Position numbers and translations under genes: made by a program. From Annona cherimola (lineage: Eukaryota; Streptophyta; Magnoliopsida; Magnoliales; Annonaceae), in the NCBI GenBank assembly GCA_030490835.1, contig CM059974.1:1619501-1683500 (forward strand): a stretch of DNA of 64,000 nt, given 5' to 3'. The notes below the pieces were generated by a model that had not been told where the DNA came from, made no database searches, and worked only from the letters and a program-made list of their open reading frames with translations. Positions within the stretch are counted from its first letter, which is position 1; each line of letters opens with the position of its first letter. Positions 35,890 to 46,895 of the stretch are shown piece after piece.

Positions 35890-36745
35890 CCGGTCTAGCG
35901 TGGGTAGAAATCTGGTTATGATTTTCTAGCAATCCAAATAATATCTTATTACGCATCTATATAAATATGTTTAGAATATTAAAATTTCTTGTAGTGTACT
36001 TTAATAATGGTCCATTTGCTAGTCACTTTTAAGGATCTGGTTGGTAATATATAAAAGTAAAAATTGCATTTGGGAAGTGACAAAAAATTTGATGGGAAAA
36101 ATTTTGAAATAGGTAGAAAGTAATGTAATATAATAGGGGTAATAGCCAGAAATAAATGATATAAAATTGAAATAGATAAATATTTTATACAAAAATATGA
36201 ATAAATAATTATAAAATATGGCAGCAAATGGAAATATGTGTGGAAAAGTACCAAAAAATTTGCCCCTGTTGCTGACATAATCTTCACTTCATAATTTTTT
36301 ATTTCTATGGTGGGTATATATGTGATTATGATTTTCCAACTAACCCAAACAATATATATTGCTAATACAACTTTTTTTTTATGAAAATTGCTAATACAAC
36401 TTCGTAAATACGTTTAAAAGTTAAAAAAAATTGATATTTTTGAAGAATATTGCCAATAAAGGTCCTTTGGTAGACATTTCTAACAGTTTATTTGGTAGCA
36501 TGTAAAAGTAAAAAATTTAATATTCTTTTATACATGCATGCCTTTTGATGTGATTTAATATCTAAAATAATAAATACATTATTTTTCTATTATTATATTT
36601 ATATTCTAATAATTTTTATATTTTTATATAACTATATAATTTATTTTAATTTTATTCTCTTTACTATTAACTATTATTCTCATCATATGATATCACTTTT
36701 TAAAATTTTCTCATTTCATTTTTCTAGCTTCACTATTATGTCTTT
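35890..36745. repeat. Tandem duplication carrying a decayed MITE, unit about 415 bp
   Basis: Two direct copies start near 35895 (GTGGGTAGAAATCTGGTTAT) and 36308 (GTGGGTATATATGTGATTAT). Each runs through GATTATGATTTTC or TTATGATTTTC, AACCCAAACAATAT or AATCCAAATAATAT, then GGTCC, a TTTGGTAG-like block and GGTTGGTAATATATAAAAGT or TTTGGTAGCATGTAAAAGT. An AT-rich MITE-like body follows in each. Copies are diverged, so the duplication is old. The second copy has a 15-bp local repeat TTGCTAATACAACTT. Confidence 0.55.
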
Positions 36746-36826
36746 CAAATGAACTCTTAGATTTAATTAGTATTTTAATTATAAAAGAGATGTTTCTCTG
36801 AGGGTCTAGATCTTATTCACCTGGGT

Positions 36827-37160
36827 GCATTCGGGTGCAAAAATTTATGTTTTAATTTTTAAAATTTTTATAAAACTATTAATATATGTTATATTAATTA
36901 CATTTTAAGTTTTACTATTTTTAGAGATTTGTAGATTTTTTTAATTTTTCGAAAGGGGTATTTTGGTCATTTAAAATGGCCATGCTTTTGAAAAATAAAA
37001 AAATCTTCAAGTCTCATAAAGGTAAAAATTAATTTATAAATTAAATATATTTAGATTAATAGTTTTATAAAAAATTAAAAATATATTAAAAATAGGTTTT
37101 TCTTACATCTGAGTGCACTAAAGTTAAATATACGCAGGTGCATTCAAGTACGTGGCGAGC
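36827..37160. mobile_element. Possible MITE with imperfect GGTGCATTC ends
   Basis: The left part has CACCTGGGTGCATTCGGGTG and the right part CGCAGGTGCATTCAAGTACG. The right end reverse-complemented starts CTTGAATGCACCTG, so ends are only weakly inverted. The interior (ACTATTAATATATG..., TTAAGTTTTACTATTTTTAG) is shared with 33600-33670 inside hAT element 1, and the right end with 9870-9930. Repetition supports a mobile unit but its class is not clear. Confidence 0.4.
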
Positions 37161-37735
37161 TCGCATTTTTTAAACACATCATAAGCTACAAAGAATTTGG
37201 AAACCAATAATTTTTTACTTTTAAAATATATTAATAAAAATATGTGCGGTATTGATAAATTTCAGTAAACAGCAACAATTTTACTCAGCATAAAACAAAT
37301 AAGATGAAAAAACGAAAGAGAAAGAAACTTTTTTTACTATTTTCTCTAATTTCAAATGGTCCCAAGTCATTGATACTTGCATTTCCAAGTGGTTTGAGAT
37401 ATGTGTTACCCTGTTAAAAAAACAAAAAACTAAACGTTGAATTATTAATTTCTCTGTGCATACGCACTTATTTTCGAGACCTACAAAAAGCCAAAATGTC
37501 TTCTTGACTGGGCACGCGTGATGCATGGCTGCAATGCCTGATTTACGGGCGGCCGAATAGGATGCGTAGCAAATTCTTTTTCCGTTAATCGTAGCTAGCT
37601 TAGCTGGCATTTTGTTTATAGGGCCATCTTTCAAAAATAAGGTCGTTAATTGGTGACTTTGACTGCGCGGCCAGTCGTGTCTCATGGGTGTTTTCCTTTT
37701 CCCTGCAACTCCGCTTGCAAGGGACCGAGGGAGCT

Positions 37736-37743
37736 GTCTCAAT
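37736..37743. repeat. hAT target-site duplication, left (GTCTCAAT)
   Basis: The eight bases GTCTCAAT recur at 38652-38659. Confidence 0.92.
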
Positions 37744-38651
37744 CATTGTTGTAAGGACCGGACCGGACCGGTCCGACCGGGAACCGGTCCCGCATCCGGT
37801 TCGCTTACATACGGTTCGGTTCGTTTACAATAAACCGTCCGAACCGGTGAACCAACGGTCGAACCGGATTCACCCGGTCGGACGTCCTCGACGAACCCGC
37901 AGTGTTCGTCTCTCCAGGCGCGCCGACGGACAGGACGAAGCAGTGTCCGTCTCTCCAGGCGCCGACGGCCTCGACGAACCCGCAGCGCTCGCCGCGTTTG
38001 CCGCCGGCCTCGACGCCTCCCTCGACGAGCTGCGTGCCGCCCGCCGTGTCCCCTCTCTCTGTCTCTCCCGACGCCGCCTCCCTCGACGAGCTAGTCGCCG
38101 CCACCCTCGACTCGCGTGACGCCGGCTGTCTCTCCCGGCGCCGCCGCCCTCGACTCGCATGACACCCGCTGTCTCTCCCGGCGCCGACGCCCTCGATGCG
38201 CACGTTGCAGCCCGCCGCCCTTAACGCGTGTGCCGCCCGCCTCTCGCCGCCCGTGCCGACCGCTGCCCGCACGCCGTCTCTCCGCGCGTGCCGCCTCACC
38301 GGTCGCCGTGAGCTCTGTCTCTGTCTCTCCCGGCGCCGACGGCCGATCTGTATCTCCCGGCGCCGACATCTTGACATTTCCGGTTTTTTAGAATTTAGTT
38401 ATTAATTTTTTCATGCATGTTTTGTGCTTATAATGTTGTCCTTAAAATCTAATATATATATTTAGGATTTATAAAAATATAATTTTATTAATATATTTAT
38501 TTAAAATTTAAAAAAAATTAATATTTATAACATCATAAATATGTCATGCTGACGTCACCGGTTCAAACCGGTTTGATTAACCGGTCGAACCGGTTCGAAC
38601 CAGACCAATTCCTTTACCGGTTCAATTACCGGTTCGGTTCTGACAACATTG
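37744..38651. mobile_element. Non-autonomous hAT element 2 with a different GC-rich cassette
   Basis: Ends are CATTGTTGTAAGGACCGG and, on the other strand, CAATGTTGTCAGAACCG, flanked by the perfect 8-bp duplication GTCTCAAT. Length 908 bp. The first 140 bp (ACCGG-rich, TTACATACGGTTCGGTT) and the last 230 bp (ATGTTTTGTGCTTATAAT, TATTTAGGATTTATAAAAAT, AATATGTCATGCTGACGTCA) match hAT element 1. Between them, 37885-38385 is a GC-rich, CpG-dense block of degenerate repeats around GTCTCTCCCGGCGCCGACGG and CCTCGACGA. Several frames are open here on both strands (143 residues on +, 190 on -) because the block is stop-poor; none looks like a known protein. No transposase. Confidence 0.92.
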
Positions 38652-38659
38652 GTCTCAAT
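38652..38659. repeat. hAT target-site duplication, right (GTCTCAAT)
   Basis: Right-hand copy of the 8-bp direct repeat at 37736-37743. Confidence 0.92.
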
Positions 38660-40880
38660 GCGAAAGGAAAAGGAAAAGAAAACATATAGTAATTAATTTT
38701 AACTGTTATCTATAAAGGTTTACTTTCCATTTCTATGTAGCGGATTACATAAATATGAATTCACCAAACCTCTTGATTTTAGCGCACCTCAAATAAAAAA
38801 TAGTTTAACCATTTCAATTTAAACAATTCATTTAAGTAAGATTTCAAATTTCGTCCAAATTGAAATTTTAATTGGATTATTAAAATTTTATAGTTAATGG
38901 AAATTACTAATGTCTTAAAAAACATGAATTTAAAATTTTAATTAAACGCCTATGCCTTCTAAAATATTTGTTTATATAGATAAATGATCATGCAATGGGG
39001 TATTTGTACAAATCTTTGTTTTTTTCATTCCCTTTAAAGAAAATTGCTTGAGATTGCATTACATATAAATTTTTTGGGATAAAGTATATTACATATAAAT
39101 TTAGTATAGCCTTCAGAGATTGAATAAGATACTCATTAATAAAAATAGTCAACATCTGGCCATAATTAGGAACTAACTGCAGGCGACAAAATATCAACAT
39201 GAGGCATTGTGTTAAGATAAGCCCATTTGAAGTATCTACTGTGATTTTTTAAAGATTAATATAGCCTGGTGAATTTGGTTCGATTTGGGAAATGCGCGTA
39301 CTGCTTGAAGTGTGTATCTAAAAAGAACATAGTGGCACCCACACGCTCGCTGAGAGTCCATGAAGGAAACTTGGGCATTCGTTGTCCCGTAGTAATTATA
39401 TAGAAAATTTTGAAGAAACAATTGTAAAGTAAGATGGCTGCATAAAAAAATGTGTAGAAATTTTTTCTTGGTTACTAAACGCACCTTACAAGTGGCCAAA
39501 TCTAATTTAATCTCGAAAAATTAGCCACCTAGACATAGTTGCTGGAGTGAGATGATTTTCTATAAATATTAAAAATTTTCTAATTTCGTTATGGAAGGTA
39601 CTTCATTAAGTTGGCCAAACAAAACATCGGTCTTTCAAAAGAGCTTAGGGCCTTTTTAGCCAAGAGGTATTAAGACTCTGCCATTCCACTTTTTCAAAAA
39701 AGCTTAGATTTGAGGATTTTCATCACTTGCTTATGGCTACTTTTTTAATTCATTACAAATGAGTGGTATGAAAAAGCGGAAACAAACAGCCACGAAAGCG
39801 GAAGACATCAATGCATCCCAATGTTTTTCGAATACACGGCCAGGGAAACTGTTTGGTGGGGTTTGGTAATATGGATTATGATTGGGGTGGAAAAGAATGA
39901 GAAGTTAAAAATAAAATATTTTAAACATTGTATGAATTATATGATATGATAGATAAATTAAAATTGAAACAATTATGGCTCCTGTAACGTAAATTAATTC
40001 ATGCATGACTGGAAGATGGATGAGTGCATGCATGCAGGACGACGACGCTACTACTTACGTAGATCTTGGCTCGTTGCCGCGGAGACGTTGCGTAAGACAA
40101 GGCTTTTAGCCTTTTCTAGATTTCAAAGAAAGAAAGATAAAAGATAGATATCTTAGGGCCGTCGGCTTCAAATTTCAATTCGGTCTCGGTCCAATTCATT
40201 TCTTAGCGAGGGAGCAAAGGAGGAAGGAAGGAAGCGCAGGTGTGTTTTCGGGGGAAAGTCGCAGCATTACCAAACAAACAGTGGCAAGCATGCATGCAAG
40301 CTCAATTGCAAGACGCTCAACCTCTCTCCTCTTTACCAACCCAGACGATATATCTAGGGATGTCTCGGGTACTGTGGTGATAAAATGCTTGTTAATCAAG
40401 GTCGGTGCATTGACCCATATGATTACATACTTAAAATATACTTAGAATATGCTTAAAGGGATATACTTAAAATATAATGATACTATCCATTTTTAACAGT
40501 ATTACTAGGAAACTGCATAAATCTATTATAATTATAGTATTATAAGATCACAGATCCATCGCTAAATGTAGATGGATGTAAATGCTTCAAACCTGAATAA
40601 GGACAGGTTATGATCATGGACTGTATTAAATAGTTTGAGTTGCCCACTTTTAATTAATTAAGTTATCATTTAATTTTTTTATGAATCTCGTTTGAAAATT
40701 CTGAAAAAGAAAATTTTTAATGGAAAAATAAAATATTAGTTTTTTATGAAAATACAATATTAGTTAAAAAGGCATTTTGCAAACAAATAGATGAGATTCT
40801 TATTCATATTCTCGGGGGTGCGACATAAAAATAATATATTCAATCATAATTTATAATATAATTTGCTAGCAAAAGTCATC
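38660..40880. other. Intergenic DNA, no gene seen
   Basis: Bases 39380-39490 (ending GGTTACTAAACGCACCTTA) and 39862-39990 (GGGTTTGGTAATATGGATTA) look like pieces of the GGGTGTGTTTGG MITE family. Bases 40170-40400 are less AT-rich with open frames on both strands, but nothing recognisable. Confidence 0.45.
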
Positions 40881-41983
40881 ATCATATTCAATATGGTAAA
40901 AATCGAATTGGTTAACGAACTGGTCAAGAGACTGGTTCTAGTTCAACTTATGCAAATCAGATTTAACCAGTGTGTTAATAATTTATGCAAGATTGGTATA
41001 TTAATAATATAAAAACTCAAAATTCTAAAATAATACAATAATTAAATTGTAATCATAATTTTAGAAGTTGAAAAATGATGGATCTTGGCATCATTTTAAT
41101 TTTTTGTTTGAAAATTTATAATCTTCCAATCAACAATCCATCTTGTCTTAGTGGGTTAGAGATGTATTTATTGTCCCCATGATGAATTCAATAGAACAAC
41201 ATTTTTATCTTAGATGCTCGTTTAATGATATTTGAAATGTGATGCAGCAGGTGTTACTCTTCTAATGAATTCAAGAAAAAAGCAACATTGACGACATTTT
41301 GGAACTAGTACATTATTCTATTTTAGTGGCTTGGAGATGCATGGATTACCACAATGCAAATAGGCCTTAAAATAAGCAAAAACAAATGGTACGAGTTGCG
41401 GATGTGCTTAAAAATAAATTATAATTTTTCACAAAAAATTACCAAAACAGACTTGATCTAGTGGGGAAACCGAATCAACAAAGAATCTCACTAATGCAGT
41501 TCACATTGCAAGCAATTACATTTTTAGATATGAAACTATGAATTTAGATAAATTTTCATGAAAATAGAGAAGATGGAACTTTTTTATCAGATGATGTCCT
41601 AAATTTAGGCTTTGACGACCTTAACACCAACATGGATGTAGTGGGCGGATTTGGACTTAAGCTAAATTTGGTCAAACAAGAGAGATGATTAGATTTGCCA
41701 ATGCTTGAAACATCTAGTTGCTTTTGGTTCAATTGAAGTTGCAGGGAGGATATATAAAGGGAAGATGATGCCGGTTTAGAGACTTCAGGCTTTTTTTATA
41801 TATTAGGAAGCAAATCGGTTAAACTTGCCAGTTAACTCGGTGGGAATCAGACAGTCAAATTGGTTTTGACTATCTTCATAGAAAGTTGGAATTAGGGTAG
41901 ATCTAACTAGTTAGTTGTTCGGTTGCCAATTGAACCGGTTGGGCCAACTGGTCCGATCTGATTCGTACAACAATAATCACATT
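40881..41983. mobile_element. Probable decayed hAT relative
   Basis: The left flank ATCATATT (40881-40888) and right flank ATCACATT (41976-41983) match at 7 of 8 bases. The enclosed left end CAATATGGTAAAAATCG is followed by GGTTAACGAACTGGTC and ACTGGTTCTAGTTCAAC, and the right part carries GGTTGCCAATTGAACCGG, AACTGGTCCGATCTG and CGTACAACAATA. This is the layout of elements 1 and 2 with many ACCGG motifs mutated to AACTGG. The interior of about 0.9 kb is AT-rich and noncoding. Confidence 0.45.
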
Positions 41984-42019
41984 AACATATAATCCAAAAC
42001 AAATGTTAAAATTTTCCAT

Positions 42020-43474
42020 AATTTTTGAAGAGTGCTGATTTTATCAAATGAGTCGTATCGTCGCAAACTTACAATTTTTAAATAAAGACCATTGGATCTG
42101 AAGAACCCAACACAGCCGTTGGATGCCTCATTATTGCATTGCAGGTGCCACAACTACGAGTCTATTCTTTCCTACCATGCATTAAATGCTCTCCCTCTCC
42201 ATTGTTGCGGTGAATGCAGTGCTCTCTCTCCACAGAAGACGACGCCGGACGAAAATAATAAACAAAACATGGGTCCCGAGTCCCCGATTGTCCCGAGTCT
42301 TCAAATGTGGTTCCAACAACGGTTGCTTCACTGGAATCTGATACCGATTTGCACGACATCAACCATTGGCACTGCCGAAAACCACCATTAAAATCCACAG
42401 TCCCTATTTATCGGCATCTCCTTCGCCATTTCAACACCAGCAGTGACCATGGATTCTAGACAACCGGCAGCAATCCATTGCACCGATTACAAATGAAGAA
42501 ACACAATAGCAGCCATGAAATCAACTTGCCGCCGGTTTCCATTGTTGCTGCATACCGATAAAAAAATCCAGCTCAAAAATGCTCCTTTGTTATGCACATC
42601 AAATTTAAGATTTTATTAAAAATTTTGAATATCATAATTCACTGTTACCTTAATTGTATAATAACTCTAAATCCGCATAGCACTAATTTCATTTACCTCT
42701 TATTTTATTTTATCTTTTATTATTTTTTATTACCTTTATTTGATATTTTCAAAATATAATAAGTGTATTTAGGATTATGGTGAAACGTAATGTGCATATA
42801 TGAGAAGAGACTACAATGTGCAAGACTGTTGTTGCCGGTGTGGTTGAGGACTCGGGATAGTTGGGAACTCGGGCAACGAGGACTTAGGATTGACATTTTG
42901 TTTTCATCCGACGTCGTCTTCGGCTCTTGTCTTTCTTTTGCTCTTTTGGCTTTCGTTTGGCATCGTCTTCAGTGGAGAGAGAGCATTCACCACAACAATA
43001 GAGAAGGAGAGCATTTACTGCATGGCAGGAAAAGAGTAGACTCATAGCTATAGCACCTACAATGCATTAATGAGGCATACAAAGACTCTGCTAGGTTCTT
43101 TAGATTTGGCAATCTTTGGGTGTGTTTGTTTAGGGCAAAAAAATGTCAACTAAAACTTTTCAATCTAAAACTTTTCACTTTCCATAATTATTCTATTTTT
43201 TAATTATTTTTTCACACTTTTCTATACAAACTACCCTACTTTTCAATCATTTCTACACAACTACCCATACAACTAACCTATCTATTTTAACTTTATTCTC
43301 TTTACTCCTCATCATTACTCCTATTATATCACATCACTTTCTATTTATTTGACAACTTCTACTCCAAAAACTTTTCATCAAAAGTTTTACCTCCAACCAA
43401 ACACACCCTTTATTTAAAAATCATAACTTTGCGTTATTAAAACTCATTTGATAAAATCAGCACTCCAAAATCTC
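42020..43474. mobile_element. Fold-back element with long inverted arms, interrupted by a MITE
   Basis: The left arm (about 42020-42310) and right arm (about 42840-43474) are inverted copies at roughly 85-90% by eye. Paired blocks include GAGTGCTGATTTTATCAAAT with ATTTGATAAAATCAGCACTC, CTTACAATTTTTAAATAAA, GATGCCTCATTA, TGCATTGCAGGTGC, ACTACGAGTCTA, CCATGCATTAAATGCTCTCC and GTGAATGCAGTGCTCTCTCT. The right arm is split by MITE copy B. Without the MITE the element is about 1.16 kb. Long TIRs suggest a Mutator-like or fold-back class; no clear target duplication was found. A solo end of the same family lies at 44262-44330. Confidence 0.78.
43118..43408 (+). mobile_element. GGGTGTGTTTGG MITE, copy B, nested
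   Basis: Starts GGGTGTGTTTGTTTAGGG and ends CCAACCAAACACACCC, flanked by TTT on both sides (43115-43117, 43409-43411). The interior matches copy A block for block (AAAACTTTTCAATCTAAAAC, TTTCTACACAACTACCCA, ACTAACCTATCTATTTTAAC). It lies inside the right arm of the fold-back element 42020-43474, so it inserted later. Confidence 0.9.
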
Positions 43475-44261
43475 TTTTGTGTGTGCGTGTTTTTTTTTAG
43501 CTATTTTAGTTAATACGATACAAATTCAGTAGTTGTGTCCTAAGTTACAATATGTTATTATGATTTTGAAAAGCTATACTATGTATTTTCAAATTATTTT
43601 CAATCACTATCTATATATTTTTTCTTAACGTTTTATGCACAAAAGTATTCGCAGCTCTACATAAATTTTTAGTGCAAGATCATCATTCATGTTTTTAGGA
43701 TATGCTAAGGTGCACCAAGTTATGGTGCTGTAAGCTTAAAATAAAATTTAGATTGATGAGAAAATATAAGAACAACTAATCATATTGTTTAAACTTATTC
43801 ATTTTACTATGTATTCAATGATCATCCTAATCAAATTTTGAGTAGGTGGTACTTGCTTAAAAATGTATATAATAATGTACAAGTTATGAAAAATAATTAG
43901 ATTTATTAACAGATGAATTAGAAAATAATAATACTTTATATAATTCTCTATCTACATAAGCATAATATTTTTAAATGGTTTAAATGTCGAAAATATAACT
44001 TTAAAATTAATATTTAAATTAAATAATTTACAGTATAATTTTGTACCTTTTTAAATAAATGATTACAAATACAATGTGTGAGTTGAATTTTGATTAATTA
44101 AAATAGGAAACTCATATGCCAAATGGGGTTGATTTTGCACCCTAATATGCCATTATGTTTTTGACGTAGGTATGGGGCAAATATATTTTTAACTTTGCAA
44201 AGAGTGTTCTAATTTCTTCATTGGTAATTCAAAAATGAGCGCTGACTTCTTGAGATCCTAC

Positions 44262-44330
44262 TGTCTTTATTTAAAAATCGTAAATTTGCGCCATTACCAC
44301 TCATCTGATAAAATCAGCACTCGAGATTTC
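44262..44330. repeat. Solo terminal end of the 42020-43474 fold-back family
   Basis: TTTATTTAAAAATCGTAAAT, then TTGCGCCATTACCACTCATC and TGATAAAATCAGCACTCGAG match the right terminal 70 bp of the fold-back element. No partner arm was found nearby. The GC-richer 44340-44530 beyond it has open frames but no family features. Confidence 0.7.
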
Positions 44331-44530
44331 TTTTCACATTTGACAGTGAAATCTGGCCTACGCCGTTCTTGCAACGTTTACCACGATCCAAACGCCTCAG
44401 AGTTCACCCCAGCCCACCCACCTCACCCACAGTTTTCCCTTTTCACCTCCTCGATCGCACGAGAATGTCGCGGTCCGCCTCCTCCTCTCAACGAGTTTCA
44501 CGCCGTCCATCACTCTCCCCAAGTTTGAAA

Positions 44531-46895
44531 TCCACGAATCCATGCCGTTCAGATGTTAATTATTGTGACCCAACAGTCAATGTCATCAACAACTCCAACT
44601 TTTTAAAAATATTTTGAAATTTTGTTAGATATATCTGTAAAAGGAAATGTTTGATTTGTTACGGTAATGCTTTATTCCTCTAAAAATTAATCTCATCGTA
44701 TATTTAAGTGGTACTGGTAATACAAAATAGATGAGCCGGATTCTCTACACATCCCGTCAACAATATAAAAACGAATACGAGAATATGTATATATCATTGG
44801 CAAATAAGCCACGAGGTTTGACATGATTTACGGGCGTGACCCTACTATCAACGGCCGTCCAGACGGCCCTGGCAGACCATCTCTCTCTTATTCCTAATAT
44901 GCCCTCCATGGAAGTATATGCACAAAGCAATGCAATGCAATTGCATCGTGTCTTTTTGTTAGAATAGTGTTGTATATGCTGGTGGGCTTGTTACAAGGAG
45001 AAGAAGGGGAAGCATACAAAGTCAAGGTCTCTCTTCTATTCTCGCCATTGATGGCTTGTTATCAATCCTAGAAAGCATTAATATTGGTTCAGGGCCCAAG
45101 CTCGTGCGATTATTTTTCATGGTTCCATGAACGTTATAACACAAAGTGTGAAGGAAAATAAGGAAGTTCAACTCAGTGCAAAGAAAAGAAAAAAAAGAAA
45201 GAAAGAAAATCTATCTACGTGCAACTACGTGGCGTGGTAGAGCTCGAAATTGTGTTCTTAACTTGGATTTGCTGCTGCTACAGCATTTGAAATAGTCCAA
45301 ATTGACTATTAGACTTCTTATGCGTGACGTAGGATGGATTTCGATAATGAATTTGTAGGGATTTTATTCGTAGAGACTACATGCTATTTAGTTATGTTGT
45401 GTTGATGTCTACGAGGTTAACAATAACAATATCTATCTTATATTAATTAACTTTAGCCTTTCTCATTTGACCCGAGTTGTTTATCTGAATTTTATTGGTT
45501 TATATACGATTTGGGCTACTAATAACAAGGCATTAGAATCCATACATGCATCCACCAAAAGTTAATGACCTAAACAATGCATATATGTGAAGCCAAATGA
45601 CATCCGTAAAAGCAATCATTAAGCAAAAGCGATGCGTGCATCTGCAGCCTTAATTAAACAACAACAATCACTAACAGGTATAGAGTCAAAGAAGAGTCAC
45701 CCTTTGAAAAGAAACATTCAAGATGCATCCATAAGCAAAAATAATCAAAAAGGATTTTTAAGTACATATGAGGTATTTTTGATATCCATGGCGGCTAGTT
45801 CACTGAAATCTGAAGTTGAAATCCACAAATTTTAGATTAAATCCCCAACACAACCTGCAAACAATCCACACAATCATCTAAAGTGCAGGTCTTTGATAGT
45901 TTTCTGAGTACTCATTATACAACAAAACGTTACAACTAATTTCTGAACACCACATGACCCAAGTTCAGAAAATCCCAAAAATTTCGTCAAGGCTCTCCAC
46001 CAGCTCTTTTGAAGAAGATTTCTTCATCCATATGGAGGCTCTCCCAACTGTAACGAGCACATACTAACTTTTTAAACCAGATCAACAGTTCCAACTAAGG
46101 AGGACTAAATGTGCAGCGGCCTGTTACTTAATTATCTTCTTTAGTGATGGCAGCAAGCACGGCTGGTGTGAAAGCTTCTGATGAGGGATGTGATACTTTC
46201 GTTCATGATCGCTATTGAAGATTGCAGAGGGTGTTCCTACAATTGATTAGATTAGAGATTTTTCACAAGGGAATGAGCATTATTTTCGGAAAGACGTGAA
46301 TAAGGCTATCGATTTATTGCTGACGTCTTTTACGGACCACCTTGACGAGCATTTGACGGCGGGGATATGCCTCTAAGTAACGACAAAACTTGTGGGCATA
46401 TTTATCAATAATGCAAACTAACGGATATCTATGAAATATTAGAAAACTATATGGGTACGTGTGCAAAATTCCCTTGAATTAAAGTCCCTCGAAAGCACGG
46501 AAACGAAAACCAATCCAGATTTTCGCATACATACATTACATAGAAACCCCAGCAGCAAATGGAAAACGAGAGAGGGAGAGAGAGTATTTTAGCAGCAAAC
46601 GACACGCTTGTTTCTTCTTCCTCATTCTCCACCGTCAATTCCTGAAATCTTTCAGATCCACTTCGCTTCTCCGCCTTTCGTCGCCGGCGTCGCCGCGCCA
46701 AATCTCTACCAATTTCACGATAGATATCGCCGCCTCTCCACACCCTCACCTCCGCCTCCGCCTCCGCCTTCCCTCATGGAACCAATTCCATGCGGAGATT
46801 TTCCCACCCAAAACCCTAATTCCACTCTCGCGGATGTTTGATTTCCACTCGCTTCCGATCATCTGCCGACACGACATCGTTTTTGCTGCTCTACG
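44531..46895 (+). other. Upstream region and 5' leader of the AIPP2-like gene
   Basis: From 44531 to about 46400 the DNA is AT-rich and without a supported gene. Bases 46600-46895 look like a leader: CT-rich, a CCTCCGCCTCCGCCTCCG microsatellite near 46752-46773, and a telo-box AAACCCTAA at 46811-46819. An upstream ATG at 46608 opens a 77-codon frame ending at 46841, before the main ATG at 46896. It would be a uORF if transcription starts 5' of it. The transcription start is not known. Confidence 0.5.
46811..46819 (+). promoter_or_regulatory. Telo-box (AAACCCTAA) before the AIPP2-like gene
   Basis: A single AAACCCTAA lies 77 bp before the main ATG, most likely in the leader. Telo-boxes are common near plant transcription starts of genes active in cycling cells and are also bound by TRB proteins. 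A single copy is weak evidence. Confidence 0.4.

Noticed and set aside
37281..37742. 153-codon minus-strand open frame
   Set aside because: No recognisable motif, mixed AT-rich codons, no promoter or splice context. It ends at the hAT insertion boundary by coincidence.
37805..38377. 190-codon minus-strand and other open frames in hAT element 2
   Set aside because: All frames are open because the block is CpG-rich and stop-poor. Products are Arg/Gly repeats with no domain.
44235..44617. Open frames of 97 and 82 codons in a GC-richer patch
   Set aside because: They begin inside a transposon end (44262-44330) and encode Pro/Ser/His-rich sequence in overlapping frames, as expected from base composition.
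46141..46250. Minus-strand reading that resembles a protein C-terminus before the AIPP2-like gene
   Set aside because: Different frames give equally plausible short peptides; none extends upstream or has splice support.
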